64,000 bases of DNA from DASRHY01 sp046765875 (GCA_046765875.1 JBKPSJ010000099.1:1-64000), one strand, 5' to 3'; counted from the first letter of the stretch, positions 16,486-24,886 are shown. A program made the numbers and translations. The notes: a model not told the origin generated them from the sequence alone.

Positions 16486-16810
16486 GCTGTTCTCCCTTCC
16501 GACGCAGGTGCGCGTCGAGACGATCCATCCGGGCTTCCCAGGTCCGCTTGCGCGAGTGCATCCACTCCATCGCCTCGTCGAGCGGATCGGCCTGCAACCG
16601 GCTCGGCCGCCACTGCGCCTCCCGGCCGCGGGCGATCAGCCCGGCCCGCTCGAGCACCTTCAGGTGTCGCGATATCGCCGGCAGGCTCACCGCGAACGGC
16701 TCGGCCAGTTCGCCGACCGTCGCCTCGCCCTCGGCGAGCCGGGTCAGGATCGATCGCCGGGTCGGATCGGCGAGCGCCGCGAAGGTGAGACTGAGCTGGT
16801 CGGATGCCAC
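16478..16810 (-). CDS. ArsR-family winged-helix regulator
   Basis: A 110-residue ArsR/SmtB-type repressor. The winged helix is complete: FAALADPTRRSILTRLAEGE, ELAEPFAVSLPAISRHLKVL and the wing GLIARGREAQWRPSRL. No cysteine metal site is present, so it probably senses something other than metal. GTG 16810 follows GGGAGGG. It sits first in a two-gene operon with the AHSA1-type protein. Upstream DNA is strikingly AT-rich and holds repeated TTAA motifs. Confidence 0.92.
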   Translation of the reverse strand: MASDQLSLTFAALADPTRRSILTRLAEGEATVGELAEPFAVSLPAISRHLKVLERAGLIARGREAQWRPSRLQADPLDEAMEWMHSRKRTWEARMDRLDAHLRRKGEQHD

Positions 16811-16821
16811 TTAACCCTCCC

Positions 16822-16848
16822 GTTAATTAACAGTATCATTAAATAGTC
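16822..16848 (-). promoter_or_regulatory. AT-rich promoter/operator of the ArsR-AHSA1 operon
   Basis: A rare AT-rich patch in this GC-rich window. It contains TTAATTAA at 16823-16830 and a second ATTAAAT near 16838-16844, about 12 to 40 bases before the GTG start. It probably combines the -10 region with the repressor site, so the regulator would block its own transcription. Confidence 0.45.
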
Positions 16849-16882
16849 TTCGCGCTGGTGGCGCAACCCCCGCCCGTGTTAG

Positions 16883-17680
16883 ATGCGACCCGTGGCTGAC
16901 CACGAGTTCACCCGGCAGGGCATGCATGGGGCCCGGTTCCACGAGGTCGATCTCGGCGAGGCATCGTTCGAGGACGTCAACCTCGGTGGCGCCCGGTTCG
17001 ACGACGTGAACATGAGCGGCGTACGAATACGCGGCGCCTGGATGCAGGACGTCGAGATCAGCGCCGGGCTGAGCAACGTACGGATCAACGGCGTCGACGT
17101 CGTGCCCCTGATCGAGGCGGAGTTCGACCGGCGGTATCCCGAACGACTCGAGTTGCGGCCCGAGGACGCAGCTGGTTTCCGCCGGGCGTGGACCGCGATC
17201 GAGCAGTCCTGGCTGCCCGCGGTCGAGCGGGCCCGCCGGCTCGGCCCGGAGCGGTTGCACGAACGGGTCGACGGCGAATGGTCGTTCACCGAGACGATGC
17301 GGCACCTGGTCTTCGCCACCGACGGCTGGGTGAAGCGGACGATCCTGGGCGACCCCGCGCCGTACGACCCGCTCGACCTGCCGCACACCGAGATGGGCCG
17401 GGTCGACGGCGTACCGAACGATCCGGACGCGCGGCCGGCTCTGGACGACGTGCTGGCGCTCCGCGCGGACCGAATGGCGACGGTACGCACGTACATCGAC
17501 GGCCTGACCGACGACGCGCTGGACCGCGAGACCGATCCGAACCCGGCCCCGGGCTACCCCGCGTCCGGCAACTACGTCGTCCGCGATTGCCTGCGCACGG
17601 TCCTGGACGAGGAATGGGCGCACCGGATCTACGCCGAGCGCGATCTCGCCGTGCTGGAGACCCGCCACGTATCGCACTGA
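16883..17680 (+). CDS. fusion of pentapeptide-like repeats and a DinB domain
   Basis: A 265-residue protein in two parts. Residues about 10-65 are a short run of pentapeptide-like repeats with the A/D-X-L/F-X-X pattern (ARFHEVDLGEASFEDVNLGG, then ARFDDVNMSGVRI). From about 85 to 260 there is a DinB-type four-helix domain with metal-ligand candidates. These are His in RHLVFATDGWVKRTI and His in DEEWAHRIYAERD. DinB-fold proteins are often thiol-dependent transferases. The repeats may bind a partner or DNA-like surface. The start may be ATG 16883 or GTG 16892. A possible terminator follows. Confidence 0.82.
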   Translation: MRPVADHEFTRQGMHGARFHEVDLGEASFEDVNLGGARFDDVNMSGVRIRGAWMQDVEISAGLSNVRINGVDVVPLIEAEFDRRYPERLELRPEDAAGFRRAWTAIEQSWLPAVERARRLGPERLHERVDGEWSFTETMRHLVFATDGWVKRTILGDPAPYDPLDLPHTEMGRVDGVPNDPDARPALDDVLALRADRMATVRTYIDGLTDDALDRETDPNPAPGYPASGNYVVRDCLRTVLDEEWAHRIYAERDLAVLETRHVSH

Positions 17681-17760
17681 CGATCGACCGGATGGTGGAC
17701 GGCAAGCTGGGTACGAACAGGGCAGGACGCTCGGGGCGACTGCAGCACTCCGAGAGTTCA

Positions 17761-17792
17761 GGCCCCGGTGTTCAAGAGGCAGCGCCGGGGCC
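17761..17792 (+). terminator. possible hairpin terminator
   Basis: GGCCCCGG (17761-17768) pairs with CCGGGGCC (17785-17792) around a 16-base loop, 80 bases after the DinB gene and 33 before the MBL gene. Confidence 0.45.
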
Positions 17793-17825
17793 GCCCTGCG
17801 TCCACACCCTGCGGAAGGCACCCCG

Positions 17826-18629
17826 ATGCGCGTCGGCGACCTGACGATCCAGCCGGTCCCCGATGGCACCTTTGTCGCCCGGCCGCGGTACTTCGGCGAG
17901 CACATTTCCGACCAAGCGCATCCGGAGCTGTTCGACCGCGACCACACCGCCTTCCTGCCGATCGGCTGCTTCCTGATCCGTACCGGCGACCGGCTGATCC
18001 TGATCGACGCCGGGATGGGGCCGGCGATGGACCGGCTGCCGCACGGCATGTACCTCGTCGGTGGCCAGTTGCCGGCCGGCCTGCGGGCGCTCGGCGTCGT
18101 ACCGCAGGACATCACCGACGTCGTCTGCACCCACCTGCACGGCGACCATGTCGGCTGGTTGTTCGACCTCGCGGCGAACCCGATCTTCCCAAGCGCGACG
18201 ATCTGGTACGGCGCCGCCGACCACCTTCACTTCGTCACAGGCGCAGCTGACATGGCCGGTCACATCCGCGATGGCTTCAGCGCACCGGAGAACGCGGAGC
18301 GGCTACGCCCGATCGACCGGGACACCACCATCGCCACCGGCGTCACCGTCCAGCTGACTCCCGGTCACACGCCCGGCCACCTGTGCGTCGTGTTCTCCTC
18401 CGGAGCCGACCGGGCGCTTCTGCTCGGCGACGCGGTGACCTGCCCGGTCCAGCTCGACGAGCCGTCGTGGCACTCGATGAGCGACGTCGACCCGGCGCTG
18501 GCGAACCGTACCCGCGAACGGCTGTGGCGCGAACTGGAGGACGGTCACACGCTCGGCGTCGGCGCGCACTTCCCCGAGCTCAGGTTCGGCCGCGTGCTCC
18601 CCGGCACCTCCCGCCGCTGGCTGGGCTGA
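17826..18629 (+). CDS. MBL-fold metallohydrolase
   Basis: A 267-residue metallo-beta-lactamase-fold hydrolase. The dinuclear zinc motif His-X-His-X-Asp-His is at residues 103-108 (THLHGDHVGW). A further His lies in TPGHTPGHL, and the bridging Asp and late His are in ALLLGDAVTC and GVGAHFPE. The N-terminal half with ILIDAGMGP is typical of lactonase-like or quorum-quenching AiiA-type members, but the substrate cannot be assigned. It is cytoplasmic, as no signal peptide is seen. It lies alone before a region of gene remnants. Confidence 0.88.
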   Translation: MRVGDLTIQPVPDGTFVARPRYFGEHISDQAHPELFDRDHTAFLPIGCFLIRTGDRLILIDAGMGPAMDRLPHGMYLVGGQLPAGLRALGVVPQDITDVVCTHLHGDHVGWLFDLAANPIFPSATIWYGAADHLHFVTGAADMAGHIRDGFSAPENAERLRPIDRDTTIATGVTVQLTPGHTPGHLCVVFSSGADRALLLGDAVTCPVQLDEPSWHSMSDVDPALANRTRERLWRELEDGHTLGVGAHFPELRFGRVLPGTSRRWLG

Positions 18630-18683
18630 CACGACCCGATGGCCGGTACGACGGCGTCGTAGCGGCCCTCGGCGGCGTGGCGA

Positions 18684-18830
18684 TCAGGCGTCGCGCCTGC
18701 GGTCGTAGACCAGGAAGGTCGCACCCGTCTCGCTGGTCGTCAGGTCGGTCAGCGACCACGAGGTCTGCGGTATGCCGTCCTCGAACAGCCGAGCGCCTCC
18801 GCCGACGAGCTCCGGGGCCAGGTTGATGAC
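18684..18830 (-). pseudogene. C-terminal remnant of a dihydrofolate reductase/RibD-family protein
   Basis: About 48 residues remain on the minus strand: VINLAPELVGGGARLFEDG followed by a SLTDLTTSETGATFLVYDRR end. This matches the last fifth of actinobacterial DHFR/RibD C-terminal family proteins, which are about 190 residues long. The homology stops abruptly at 18830, where the plus-strand LuxR remnant begins within about ten bases. Without a start and the cofactor site it cannot be active. Confidence 0.7.
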
Positions 18831-18837
18831 CGGCGAC

Positions 18838-19610
18838 CACCCGACCGCTCGGCTGGCGAACTCGCTGACCGCGGTCGGCCGGCTGGCCACGAACCTGGAC
18901 GACGCCTACCGCGAGGCGATCGCCTCCCGGGACGAGGCCCGTGTCGCTGGTGACGCGTTCATCGTGGACGCATCCGGCGCTCTCGCGGGACTCGCGCGCC
19001 TGCTCCGCGACGACTACCCGCTGGCGATCGCGCACATCGAGCCTGCCGTCGACGGACTCGTACGCCGTGGCGACCGCGGGGTGGGCGCCTCCGCGCTGTC
19101 CTGGCTGGCGATCGCACGTGCGCGGACCGGCGGACTGGCGGCGGCAGCCGTACTCGCTGAGCGTGCTGTAGCGATTGCCAAGCCGTTGCACGACTTCCAT
19201 CGCACCGGCTCGGCGCGGGCCGTCCTGGCAGAGATCCGTTACCTGCAAGGCCGCGTCGACCAGGCCGAGGACGCGCTGGCACCGATCGACCAGCTCATCG
19301 CCCGCGCCGAGGAGGCACCGTTCATCCCCGGCTGGGAACGAACCCACGCCCTGCTCGCGATCGGCCGTGGCCGCTACGACGAGGCCGTCGAGTGGTGCCG
19401 GCGGGACCTCTCGCTCACGCCGGACACCCGGGTCGTTCTTGCGGCCGCGCTGAGGCCGCACAGGGTCTGTCGAACCCGGAGATCGCCGAACGGCTGTTCA
19501 TCAGCCGCGGGACGGTGAAGACGCATCTGGCCCACGTGTACGCCAAGCTCCAGGTCGCCAACCGCACCGAGCTGGCCCGGCTCGTCACAGCGTCCACCGC
19601 ACAGGGCTGA
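18838..19610 (+). pseudogene. broken LuxR-family (MalT/LAL-type) regulator
   Basis: The 5' part encodes helical TPR-like repeats (for example [20 protein letters not shown] and [18 protein letters not shown]). The 3' part encodes a LuxR helix-turn-helix ([20 protein letters not shown]) ending at 19610. These two parts are in different frames, changing near 19440, and the whole is about 257 codons. Intact proteins of this kind are usually 700 to 950 residues with an N-terminal ATPase, which is absent. The 5' end abuts the DHFR remnant on the other strand. It is a decayed gene. Confidence 0.75.
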
Positions 19611-19714
19611 CTAGAACGACTCGCGCACGAATTGCGCGTTACTGATGGCCGTGATGCGATTACAGGCAGATTTCTGCAATCGACTACTCCGTCGTCAGGA
19701 AGAAGTGAGTCGCG

Positions 19715-21775
19715 ATGCGCCGCTTACCCGCCCTGCTCCTGGCCGCCGTGCTTCCCGCCGCGCTGCTGACCACCAGCGCCACGGCGTTGCCCGTCTCCGA
19801 AGGCGGGGTTCGCGATCTGGGCGACAGACTCGAGCTGACCGTGCCGGCTGGCGACGGCGGCCCCGGGTACACGGTCGAGGTGACCAAGTCACCGTTCCAG
19901 ATCACCACCAAGCGGAGCGACGGCATCGTCATGCAGACCGCCGCGGCCACCTCGGCGACGAGCGGTCCGGCGGTCTTCAGTACCCAGGCCGGCTCCGCGT
20001 CGGCGACCTCGGTCCACAGCGCCAGCTGGCACGACGGCTTGCTCGACCTCACGGTGTCGACGACCATGGCCGGCGACACCGTGTCGTACCGGATCGCGCC
20101 GAGCCCGGACCGCTACCGGGCGACCTGGTCGGTGGCCGGTCCGGCCGCGGCAACCCGGGTCGGCAGCCAATACCTGACCGCCTCCAGCGGTCACTGGTAC
20201 GGACAGGGCGAGGCCCAGACCACCGACGGCGGCCCGTACACCCGGCAGCCGTGGCCGCTGGACTCCGGCAGCGTCCGCGACAGCGGTTTCGGCCCGGCCG
20301 AGTACCTGATGACCGACCCGTTCTGGTTCACCCAGCGCGGCACCGGCCTGTGGGTCGACACCCACGACGTGATGGACGTGTCGGTGAACGCCGTACAGCA
20401 AGGGGTCTTCGGCTACACCCTGACCGGTAGCGCCGAGATGGCCTCGACCGTGTTCGTCGAGCGCACCCCGCGCGACGTGTACGCCGACTACATCGGCATC
20501 ACCGGTACGCCGACCAAGAGCGATGCCACCGCGGCGCAGTACGCCGAGCCGCTCTGGAACTCGTGGGCGCAGTTCTACACAACCGTCTCGCAGGCCGGCG
20601 CGCTCGACTGGGCGACCAAGCTGCACAACGCCGGCGTACCGGGCGGGGCCATACAGGTCGACGACGGCTGGATGAGCCACTACGGCGACTTCACGTTCAA
20701 CAGCAAGTTCCCCGACCCGAAGGGGTTGTCCGACCAGATCCACGGCATGGGCTACAACTTCGGCCTTTGGGTCACCTTGTGGATCAACAACGACGCACAG
20801 AACTACCAGTACGCCGCCGACCACGGTTACCTGCTCAAGTCCAAGACCGACCCGAACCAGCCGTGCAGCGTCACCTGGTGGAACGGCACCGCCGGCATCG
20901 TCGACCTCGGTAACCCCGACGCCCGCGCCTGGTACGCCGGCAAGCTGCACGAACTCGAGCAGACGTACGGCGTCGACGGGTTCAAGTTCGACACCCGCTT
21001 CTACGACGAGCAGTGCGCGACGTACCCGGGCTACACCCCGCTGGACTACCTCACCCTCGGTGCGCAACTGACCGACGAGTTCGACCAGCAGGGCGCCGGC
21101 GTACGGCTGTCGTGGACCGGCTCGCAGAAGTACGGCTTCGTGATCCGGCAGATCGACAAGGGCACCGACTGGAACTCGCTGCAGGCCGCGATAGCGCAGA
21201 ACCTGTCGATCAGCACGATCGGATACCCGTTCGTCGAGACCGACATGATCGGCGGTTCGCTCGGCCAGCCGCCCCCGAGCAAGCCGGTACTGGTCCGGTG
21301 GGCGCAGGCCGCATCGCTGATGCCGCTGATGTACTCGTCCACCTCGCCGCTCGGGGTGTCGAACCCGTCCGGCAGCCAGAGTTACGACCAGCAGACGGTC
21401 GACCTGTACAAGCAGGCGATCCGCACCCATGAGGCGCTGGCCCCGTACATCCGCGAGCAGGTCGAGCGTGCGGTACGGACCGGCGAGCCGATCATGAAGC
21501 CGCTGTTCTTCAACCACCCGGACGACCAGGCGACGTACACGATCAACGACCAGTGGCTGCTCGGCGACTCGTTGCTGGCCGCTCCGGTGCTGGCCGACCA
21601 GAGCACCCGCGACATCCACGTACCGCCGGGCGACTGGTACGACGTACAGAACAAGCGAGTGGTCAGTGGCCCGGCCGACCTGCGCGGGTACAAGGCCGAT
21701 CTGACCACGAGCCCGGCGTTCATCAAGCTCGGCAGCCACGACACCGGCACACTGATGCGCGCCCTGGTTTCCTGA
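19715..21775 (+). CDS. secreted glycoside hydrolase family 31
   Basis: A 686-residue exported glycosidase. A Sec signal peptide (about 1-25, LLLAAVLPAALLTTSATA) precedes a beta-sandwich domain. The (beta/alpha)8 barrel then starts near 275 (WNSWAQFY, VDDGWMSHYGDF). The expected nucleophile is Asp426 in DGFKFDTR, and the acid/base is probably Asp485 in KGTDWNSL. A C-terminal beta domain (about 560-686) ends the protein. GH31 enzymes release alpha-linked glucose, xylose or related sugars. The sequence is closest in motif to the NET37/myogenesis-regulating glycosidase-like branch. A GGAAGAAG ribosome site precedes the ATG. A terminator follows. Confidence 0.9.
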   Translation: MRRLPALLLAAVLPAALLTTSATALPVSEGGVRDLGDRLELTVPAGDGGPGYTVEVTKSPFQITTKRSDGIVMQTAAATSATSGPAVFSTQAGSASATSVHSASWHDGLLDLTVSTTMAGDTVSYRIAPSPDRYRATWSVAGPAAATRVGSQYLTASSGHWYGQGEAQTTDGGPYTRQPWPLDSGSVRDSGFGPAEYLMTDPFWFTQRGTGLWVDTHDVMDVSVNAVQQGVFGYTLTGSAEMASTVFVERTPRDVYADYIGITGTPTKSDATAAQYAEPLWNSWAQFYTTVSQAGALDWATKLHNAGVPGGAIQVDDGWMSHYGDFTFNSKFPDPKGLSDQIHGMGYNFGLWVTLWINNDAQNYQYAADHGYLLKSKTDPNQPCSVTWWNGTAGIVDLGNPDARAWYAGKLHELEQTYGVDGFKFDTRFYDEQCATYPGYTPLDYLTLGAQLTDEFDQQGAGVRLSWTGSQKYGFVIRQIDKGTDWNSLQAAIAQNLSISTIGYPFVETDMIGGSLGQPPPSKPVLVRWAQAASLMPLMYSSTSPLGVSNPSGSQSYDQQTVDLYKQAIRTHEALAPYIREQVERAVRTGEPIMKPLFFNHPDDQATYTINDQWLLGDSLLAAPVLADQSTRDIHVPPGDWYDVQNKRVVSGPADLRGYKADLTTSPAFIKLGSHDTGTLMRALVS

Positions 21776-21784
21776 CGTCTCTAT

Positions 21785-21813
21785 CCTGGCCGGGGCCGGA
21801 AACCCCGGCCAGG
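21785..21813 (+). terminator. terminator whose 3' arm overlaps the next ribosome site
   Basis: CCTGGCCGGGG (21785-21795) pairs perfectly with CCCCGGCCAGG (21803-21813) around a 7-base loop, just after the GH31 stop. The end of the right arm is part of the AGGAAGG ribosome site for the next gene at 21823, so the hairpin could also limit its translation. Confidence 0.65.
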
Positions 21814-21822
21814 AAGGCGCCG

Positions 21823-22554
21823 ATGAACCCGAGGAGAGCACGGCGTGGCTGCGGGCCGCGCGCACTCATCGTCGTGCTGGTGCTGCTGGCCGGGCTCCTG
21901 GTCGTCGCCGACCGGGCCGCCGAGGCCGTCGCCGAGGACCGACTGGCGACGACTGCGCAGCAGGAGGCACTGCGCTACGACGTCAAGGGCGACCGCCCCG
22001 ACGTCGAGATCGGCGGGACCGGATTCCTGCCGCAACTGGTCCGGGGCGAGTTCAAGTCGGTCACGATGACGATGAAGCAGCCGACGATCTCGTCGGTACC
22101 GGTCGACGACCTGACGGTCGCGATGGCTGGGATCCAGGTCCCGCGCGAACTGCTGACCGGCGGCGCCGGCGGGACCATCACCGCCGACACCGCCAACATG
22201 CTGGTGCGGTTGCCGCCGGAATCGCTGACCAGGCTGGCGATACGGACCAGCGGACTCGAGGGCCTGACCCTGCGCGTCGTCGACGGAAAGCTGCAGGCCC
22301 GGGTGATGATCCAGGACATCCAGGCGGTCGCGACGGTCCAGCCGCAGGTCGTGGACGGGCGGATCAGGCTGACCGTCGACGACCTGGGCGCAGGCGTTCC
22401 GGTCACCGTAAGGGATGCGCTGAACAGCATGCTCAGCGGTGGCTTCGAGGTGCCGGACCTGCCGTTCGGCGCCAAGCTGCGGCAGATTTCCGTGCGGGGC
22501 GACACGATCGTGCTCGTCGCCGGGGCCAACGACGTCGAACTGAGACGCGCCTGA
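21823..22554 (+). CDS. LmeA-like (DUF2993) phospholipid-binding protein
   Basis: A 243-residue envelope protein. One N-terminal membrane helix or signal anchor (about 14-35, ALIVVLVLLAGLLVVADRAA) is followed by a DUF2993 beta-rich domain. That domain has the characteristic DVEIGGTGFLPQLVRGEF strand and a late LPFGAKLRQISV. In mycobacteria the related LmeA binds phospholipids and supports lipomannan maturation, so a role in cell-envelope glycolipid synthesis is plausible. ATG 21823 is preceded by AGGAAGG. It converges with the GNAT gene, one base apart. Confidence 0.85.
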   Translation: MNPRRARRGCGPRALIVVLVLLAGLLVVADRAAEAVAEDRLATTAQQEALRYDVKGDRPDVEIGGTGFLPQLVRGEFKSVTMTMKQPTISSVPVDDLTVAMAGIQVPRELLTGGAGGTITADTANMLVRLPPESLTRLAIRTSGLEGLTLRVVDGKLQARVMIQDIQAVATVQPQVVDGRIRLTVDDLGAGVPVTVRDALNSMLSGGFEVPDLPFGAKLRQISVRGDTIVLVAGANDVELRRA

Positions 22555-22555
22555 G

Positions 22556-23101
22556 TCACATGTCCGCGGTGGAAATCAGTTGGTACAGAGCGCAGTCCTG
22601 CCACTTCCCCGCGATCTTCAGGTAGGTCGGCGCCACCGCGAAGCGCACGAAACCATTGCGCTCCAGTACCCGCTGCGAACCGATGTTGTCCAACAGAGTC
22701 GATGCCTCGACCCGGTGCAATCGCTGTTCCTCGAACGCGACCCGCTTGATGTCCTCGACCGCCCTGGTGGCGTACCCGCGGCCGTTGTGCTCGGCACCGA
22801 CCCAGTAGCCGAGGCTGCAGGACTGGAACGCCCCGCGGACGATCGTGTTCAGGTTGATCCGGCCGACCACCTCGCCATCGTCACCGACGATCACGTGCGG
22901 CACCATCGCGCCCTGCTCGTACGCCGCGAGCGCCTCCGCGATGATCGCCTGTTGCCTCTCGAGGGTGAAGAACTCCTCCGGCCGGATCGGATCCCACGGC
23001 GCCAGAAACTCACGGTTGTCCACCAGCAGCTTCGTCACCACCGGCGCATCCTCGGGTGTCACCAGTCTCGTCGTACGCACAGCCCCCAAGTCTGCACTCA
23101 C
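22556..23101 (-). CDS. GNAT acetyltransferase (RimJ/RimL type)
   Basis: A 181-residue N-acetyltransferase of the ribosomal-protein-alanine acetyltransferase type. It begins TTRLVTPEDAPVVTKLLVDN after a short lead. Acetyl-CoA binding is shown by the GYWVGAEHNGRGYATRAVED segment (motif A). The final part, LDNIGSQRVLERNGFVR, is the typical motif B. The target is unknown: a protein N-terminus or a small amine such as an antibiotic. GTG 23101 overlaps the TetR stop (GTGA), so it is coupled to the regulator gene; GTG 23080 is an alternative. Confidence 0.88.
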   Translation of the reverse strand: MSADLGAVRTTRLVTPEDAPVVTKLLVDNREFLAPWDPIRPEEFFTLERQQAIIAEALAAYEQGAMVPHVIVGDDGEVVGRINLNTIVRGAFQSCSLGYWVGAEHNGRGYATRAVEDIKRVAFEEQRLHRVEASTLLDNIGSQRVLERNGFVRFAVAPTYLKIAGKWQDCALYQLISTADM

Positions 23102-23661
23102 GCCTTCGGAAGGACCGCCTCGGCCAGCCGGCGGGCGTTCTTCGCCGGGCCGTCGGGGCCGAGCGACTGCGCCACAGCGAGCATGCCGTCGACGATCAGG
23201 CTGAGGTGGTCGGCCAGTACGACCGGGTCGTCGACGTCGAGTTGCCCGGTCAGTTCGCCGAACCTCTCGCGGACCCAGGCCTTGCCCTCGACCGCGTTGC
23301 GATGGGCCGGGACGTCCGGATCGGGGAACTCGGCGAGCGCCATCTGCATCGCGCAACCCCGGTACCCGTCGTCGATCTGCGCGGCGATGGTGTCGAGCAG
23401 CGCAAGGATCTGGGCCCGCGGGTCCGGCGCGACGGCTGCCATCGCCTCGATCGCCGCCTGCTCGACGTCTCGGTGCGCCCGATCGACATACGCGGCGACG
23501 AGGTCGTCCTTGGACGGGAACAGCCGGTACAGCGTGGTCGGCGCGACCCCCGCCTCGGCCGCCACCTTGTCGACACCGGTGGCACGGATCCCCTTCGAGT
23601 AGAAGAGGTCCGAGGCGACCTCGAGCACGTGCGAGCGCGTCTCGGCAGCGGATCTCGGCAC
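23098..23661 (-). CDS. TetR-family repressor
   Basis: A 187-residue TetR regulator. The DNA-binding domain (about 8-55) reads HVLEVASDLFYSKGIRATGV, then VAAEAGVAPTTLYRLFPSKD. The ligand domain includes GYRGCAMQMALAEFPDP, common in the TetR_C_33/YcdC-like group. GTG 23661 follows a good GAGGAGGAA; a TTG at 23685 is the other start. Two identical operator-like palindromes lie between it and the divergent SDR gene. It therefore probably represses itself, the coupled GNAT gene and the SDR, and is released by a small ligand. Confidence 0.9.
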   Translation of the reverse strand: MPRSAAETRSHVLEVASDLFYSKGIRATGVDKVAAEAGVAPTTLYRLFPSKDDLVAAYVDRAHRDVEQAAIEAMAAVAPDPRAQILALLDTIAAQIDDGYRGCAMQMALAEFPDPDVPAHRNAVEGKAWVRERFGELTGQLDVDDPVVLADHLSLIVDGMLAVAQSLGPDGPAKNARRLAEAVLPKA

Positions 23662-23687
23662 CAGTTCCTCCTCGGCACTTGCCAATG

Positions 23688-23729
23688 TTAGGGATCGTTC
23701 CCTATCGTCATGTTAGGGATCGTTCCCTA
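23688..23729. promoter_or_regulatory. two identical TetR operators
   Basis: TTAGGGATCGTTCCCTA occurs at 23688-23704 and again at 23713-23729, 25 bases apart. Each has perfect TAGGGA/TCCCTA arms around a 4-base centre. They sit between the divergent TetR and SDR genes. Confidence 0.85.
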
Positions 23730-23767
23730 CCAACCATAGCGACTGAATCTCATTGATGGAGGACCTC

Positions 23768-24481
23768 ATGAACAGGACCACGATGGTCGTCGGCGCCAGC
23801 CGCGGACTCGGCCACGGGATCGCCCTGGCCTTCGCCGAGACGGGCGCTCCGGTGATCGCGGTCTCCCGTACCGCCGCCGACTTCCCCGACGGCGTCACCA
23901 TGGAGATCGCCGACGCCGCTGATCCGACCGCGCCGGCCCGGCTGCTCGACGGGTACGAGCCGCAGATCGTGATCATCGTGGCCGGCGCCACGCCGCACAT
24001 GCGCCCGTTGCAGCAGCAGACCTGGGAGACGTTCTCGCTCGCCTGGCAGACCGACGTACGGATCACGTTCCAGTGGCTGCGCGAGATCCTGCTCAAGCCG
24101 TTGCGACCGGGCGGCCGGGTGATCGTGGTGAGCAGCGGCGCGGCTCTGAACGGCTCACCGCTCAGCGGTGGGTACGCCGGGGCCAAGGCGACCCAGCGCT
24201 TCATCACGACGTACGCCCAGGACGAGGCGAACCGGGCCGGGCTGGACATCACCTTCACCACCGTCTTGCCCGGCTTCGCGCCGGAGACCGGTATCGGCCG
24301 TCCGGCCGTGCAGGCGTACGCCGCCCGGTCCGGTCAGTCCGTCGACGAATACCTCGGCACCGATCCGATGCTGACGCCCGCGCAGGCCGGTGCCGCGTTG
24401 GTCGACCTGGTCCGGACCGACGTGGCCGATCTGGCCGCCGCGTACGTCCTGCCCGGCGCCGGCATCAAAGCCCTGCCCTAG
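23768..24481 (+). CDS. short-chain dehydrogenase/reductase (SDR)
   Basis: A 237-residue SDR. The cofactor loop is VVGASRGLGHGIALAF, a TGxxxGxG variant. The active site has Ser in VIVVSSGAAL, then Tyr and Lys in GGYAGAKATQ (YxxxK). It would reduce or oxidise an alcohol or ketone with NAD(P)H. ATG 23768 was chosen because GGAGG lies six bases before it. The divergent TetR gene and paired operators indicate induction by the substrate or a related compound. Confidence 0.9.
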   Translation: MNRTTMVVGASRGLGHGIALAFAETGAPVIAVSRTAADFPDGVTMEIADAADPTAPARLLDGYEPQIVIIVAGATPHMRPLQQQTWETFSLAWQTDVRITFQWLREILLKPLRPGGRVIVVSSGAALNGSPLSGGYAGAKATQRFITTYAQDEANRAGLDITFTTVLPGFAPETGIGRPAVQAYAARSGQSVDEYLGTDPMLTPAQAGAALVDLVRTDVADLAAAYVLPGAGIKALP

Positions 24482-24886
24482 GAACCAGCGGAGTCCGGGA
24501 CCGTATCGCCGTGGCGGTGGGCGACCCTCCACTCGCCCTCCTCCCGGCGATACACCTGGGTGACGCGAAGGGTGTACTTGCGTGGCTTCCCGTTGACGGA
24601 TGCCTCCGTGTGTTCGTACCCGGCCGTATAGGCCATGTCGCCGACCACGTCCGCCGCGACGAGCTCGAACGAGTACGACCTACAGTCCGAGAAGCTGTCC
24701 TCGAGCATGCCGAACTGCGCCTTCACCTCCTGTTGGCCGATCGCGTTCTGCCAGGCCCCCAGCACGCTCACCGGCTCGTTACGCGACCAGAGCGCCCGCC
24801 TGGGCCCGGCATCTCCGTCATGCAACGCGGTCTCGGCCTGTGAGCCGGGACCCCACCCAGGCCAGGAACTCTTCCCGTTCGCTCAT
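24478..24886 (-). pseudogene. frameshifted SnoaL/NTF2-like protein
   Basis: The C-terminal 115 residues form an NTF2-like fold (ALWSRNEPVSVLGAWQNAIG, ending with the YRREEGEWRVAHRHGD strand). In another frame, ATG 24886 opens MSEREEFLAWVGSRLT. Removing one G of the GG pair at 24837-24838 joins both into a single 135-residue protein (SRLTAETALHDGDAG). The gene is therefore either newly inactivated or contains a one-base sequence error. The intact protein would be a ketosteroid-isomerase-like enzyme or binding protein. Its stop converges with the SDR gene. Confidence 0.7.

Noticed and set aside
19666..19677. GCAGA-TT-TCTGC dyad before the GH31 gene
   Set aside because: The 5-bp arms and lack of an adjacent regulator make it too weak to call an operator.
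19889..21865. 658-codon minus-strand frame
   Set aside because: It is antisense to the GH31 gene, whose signal peptide and active-site motifs are clear.
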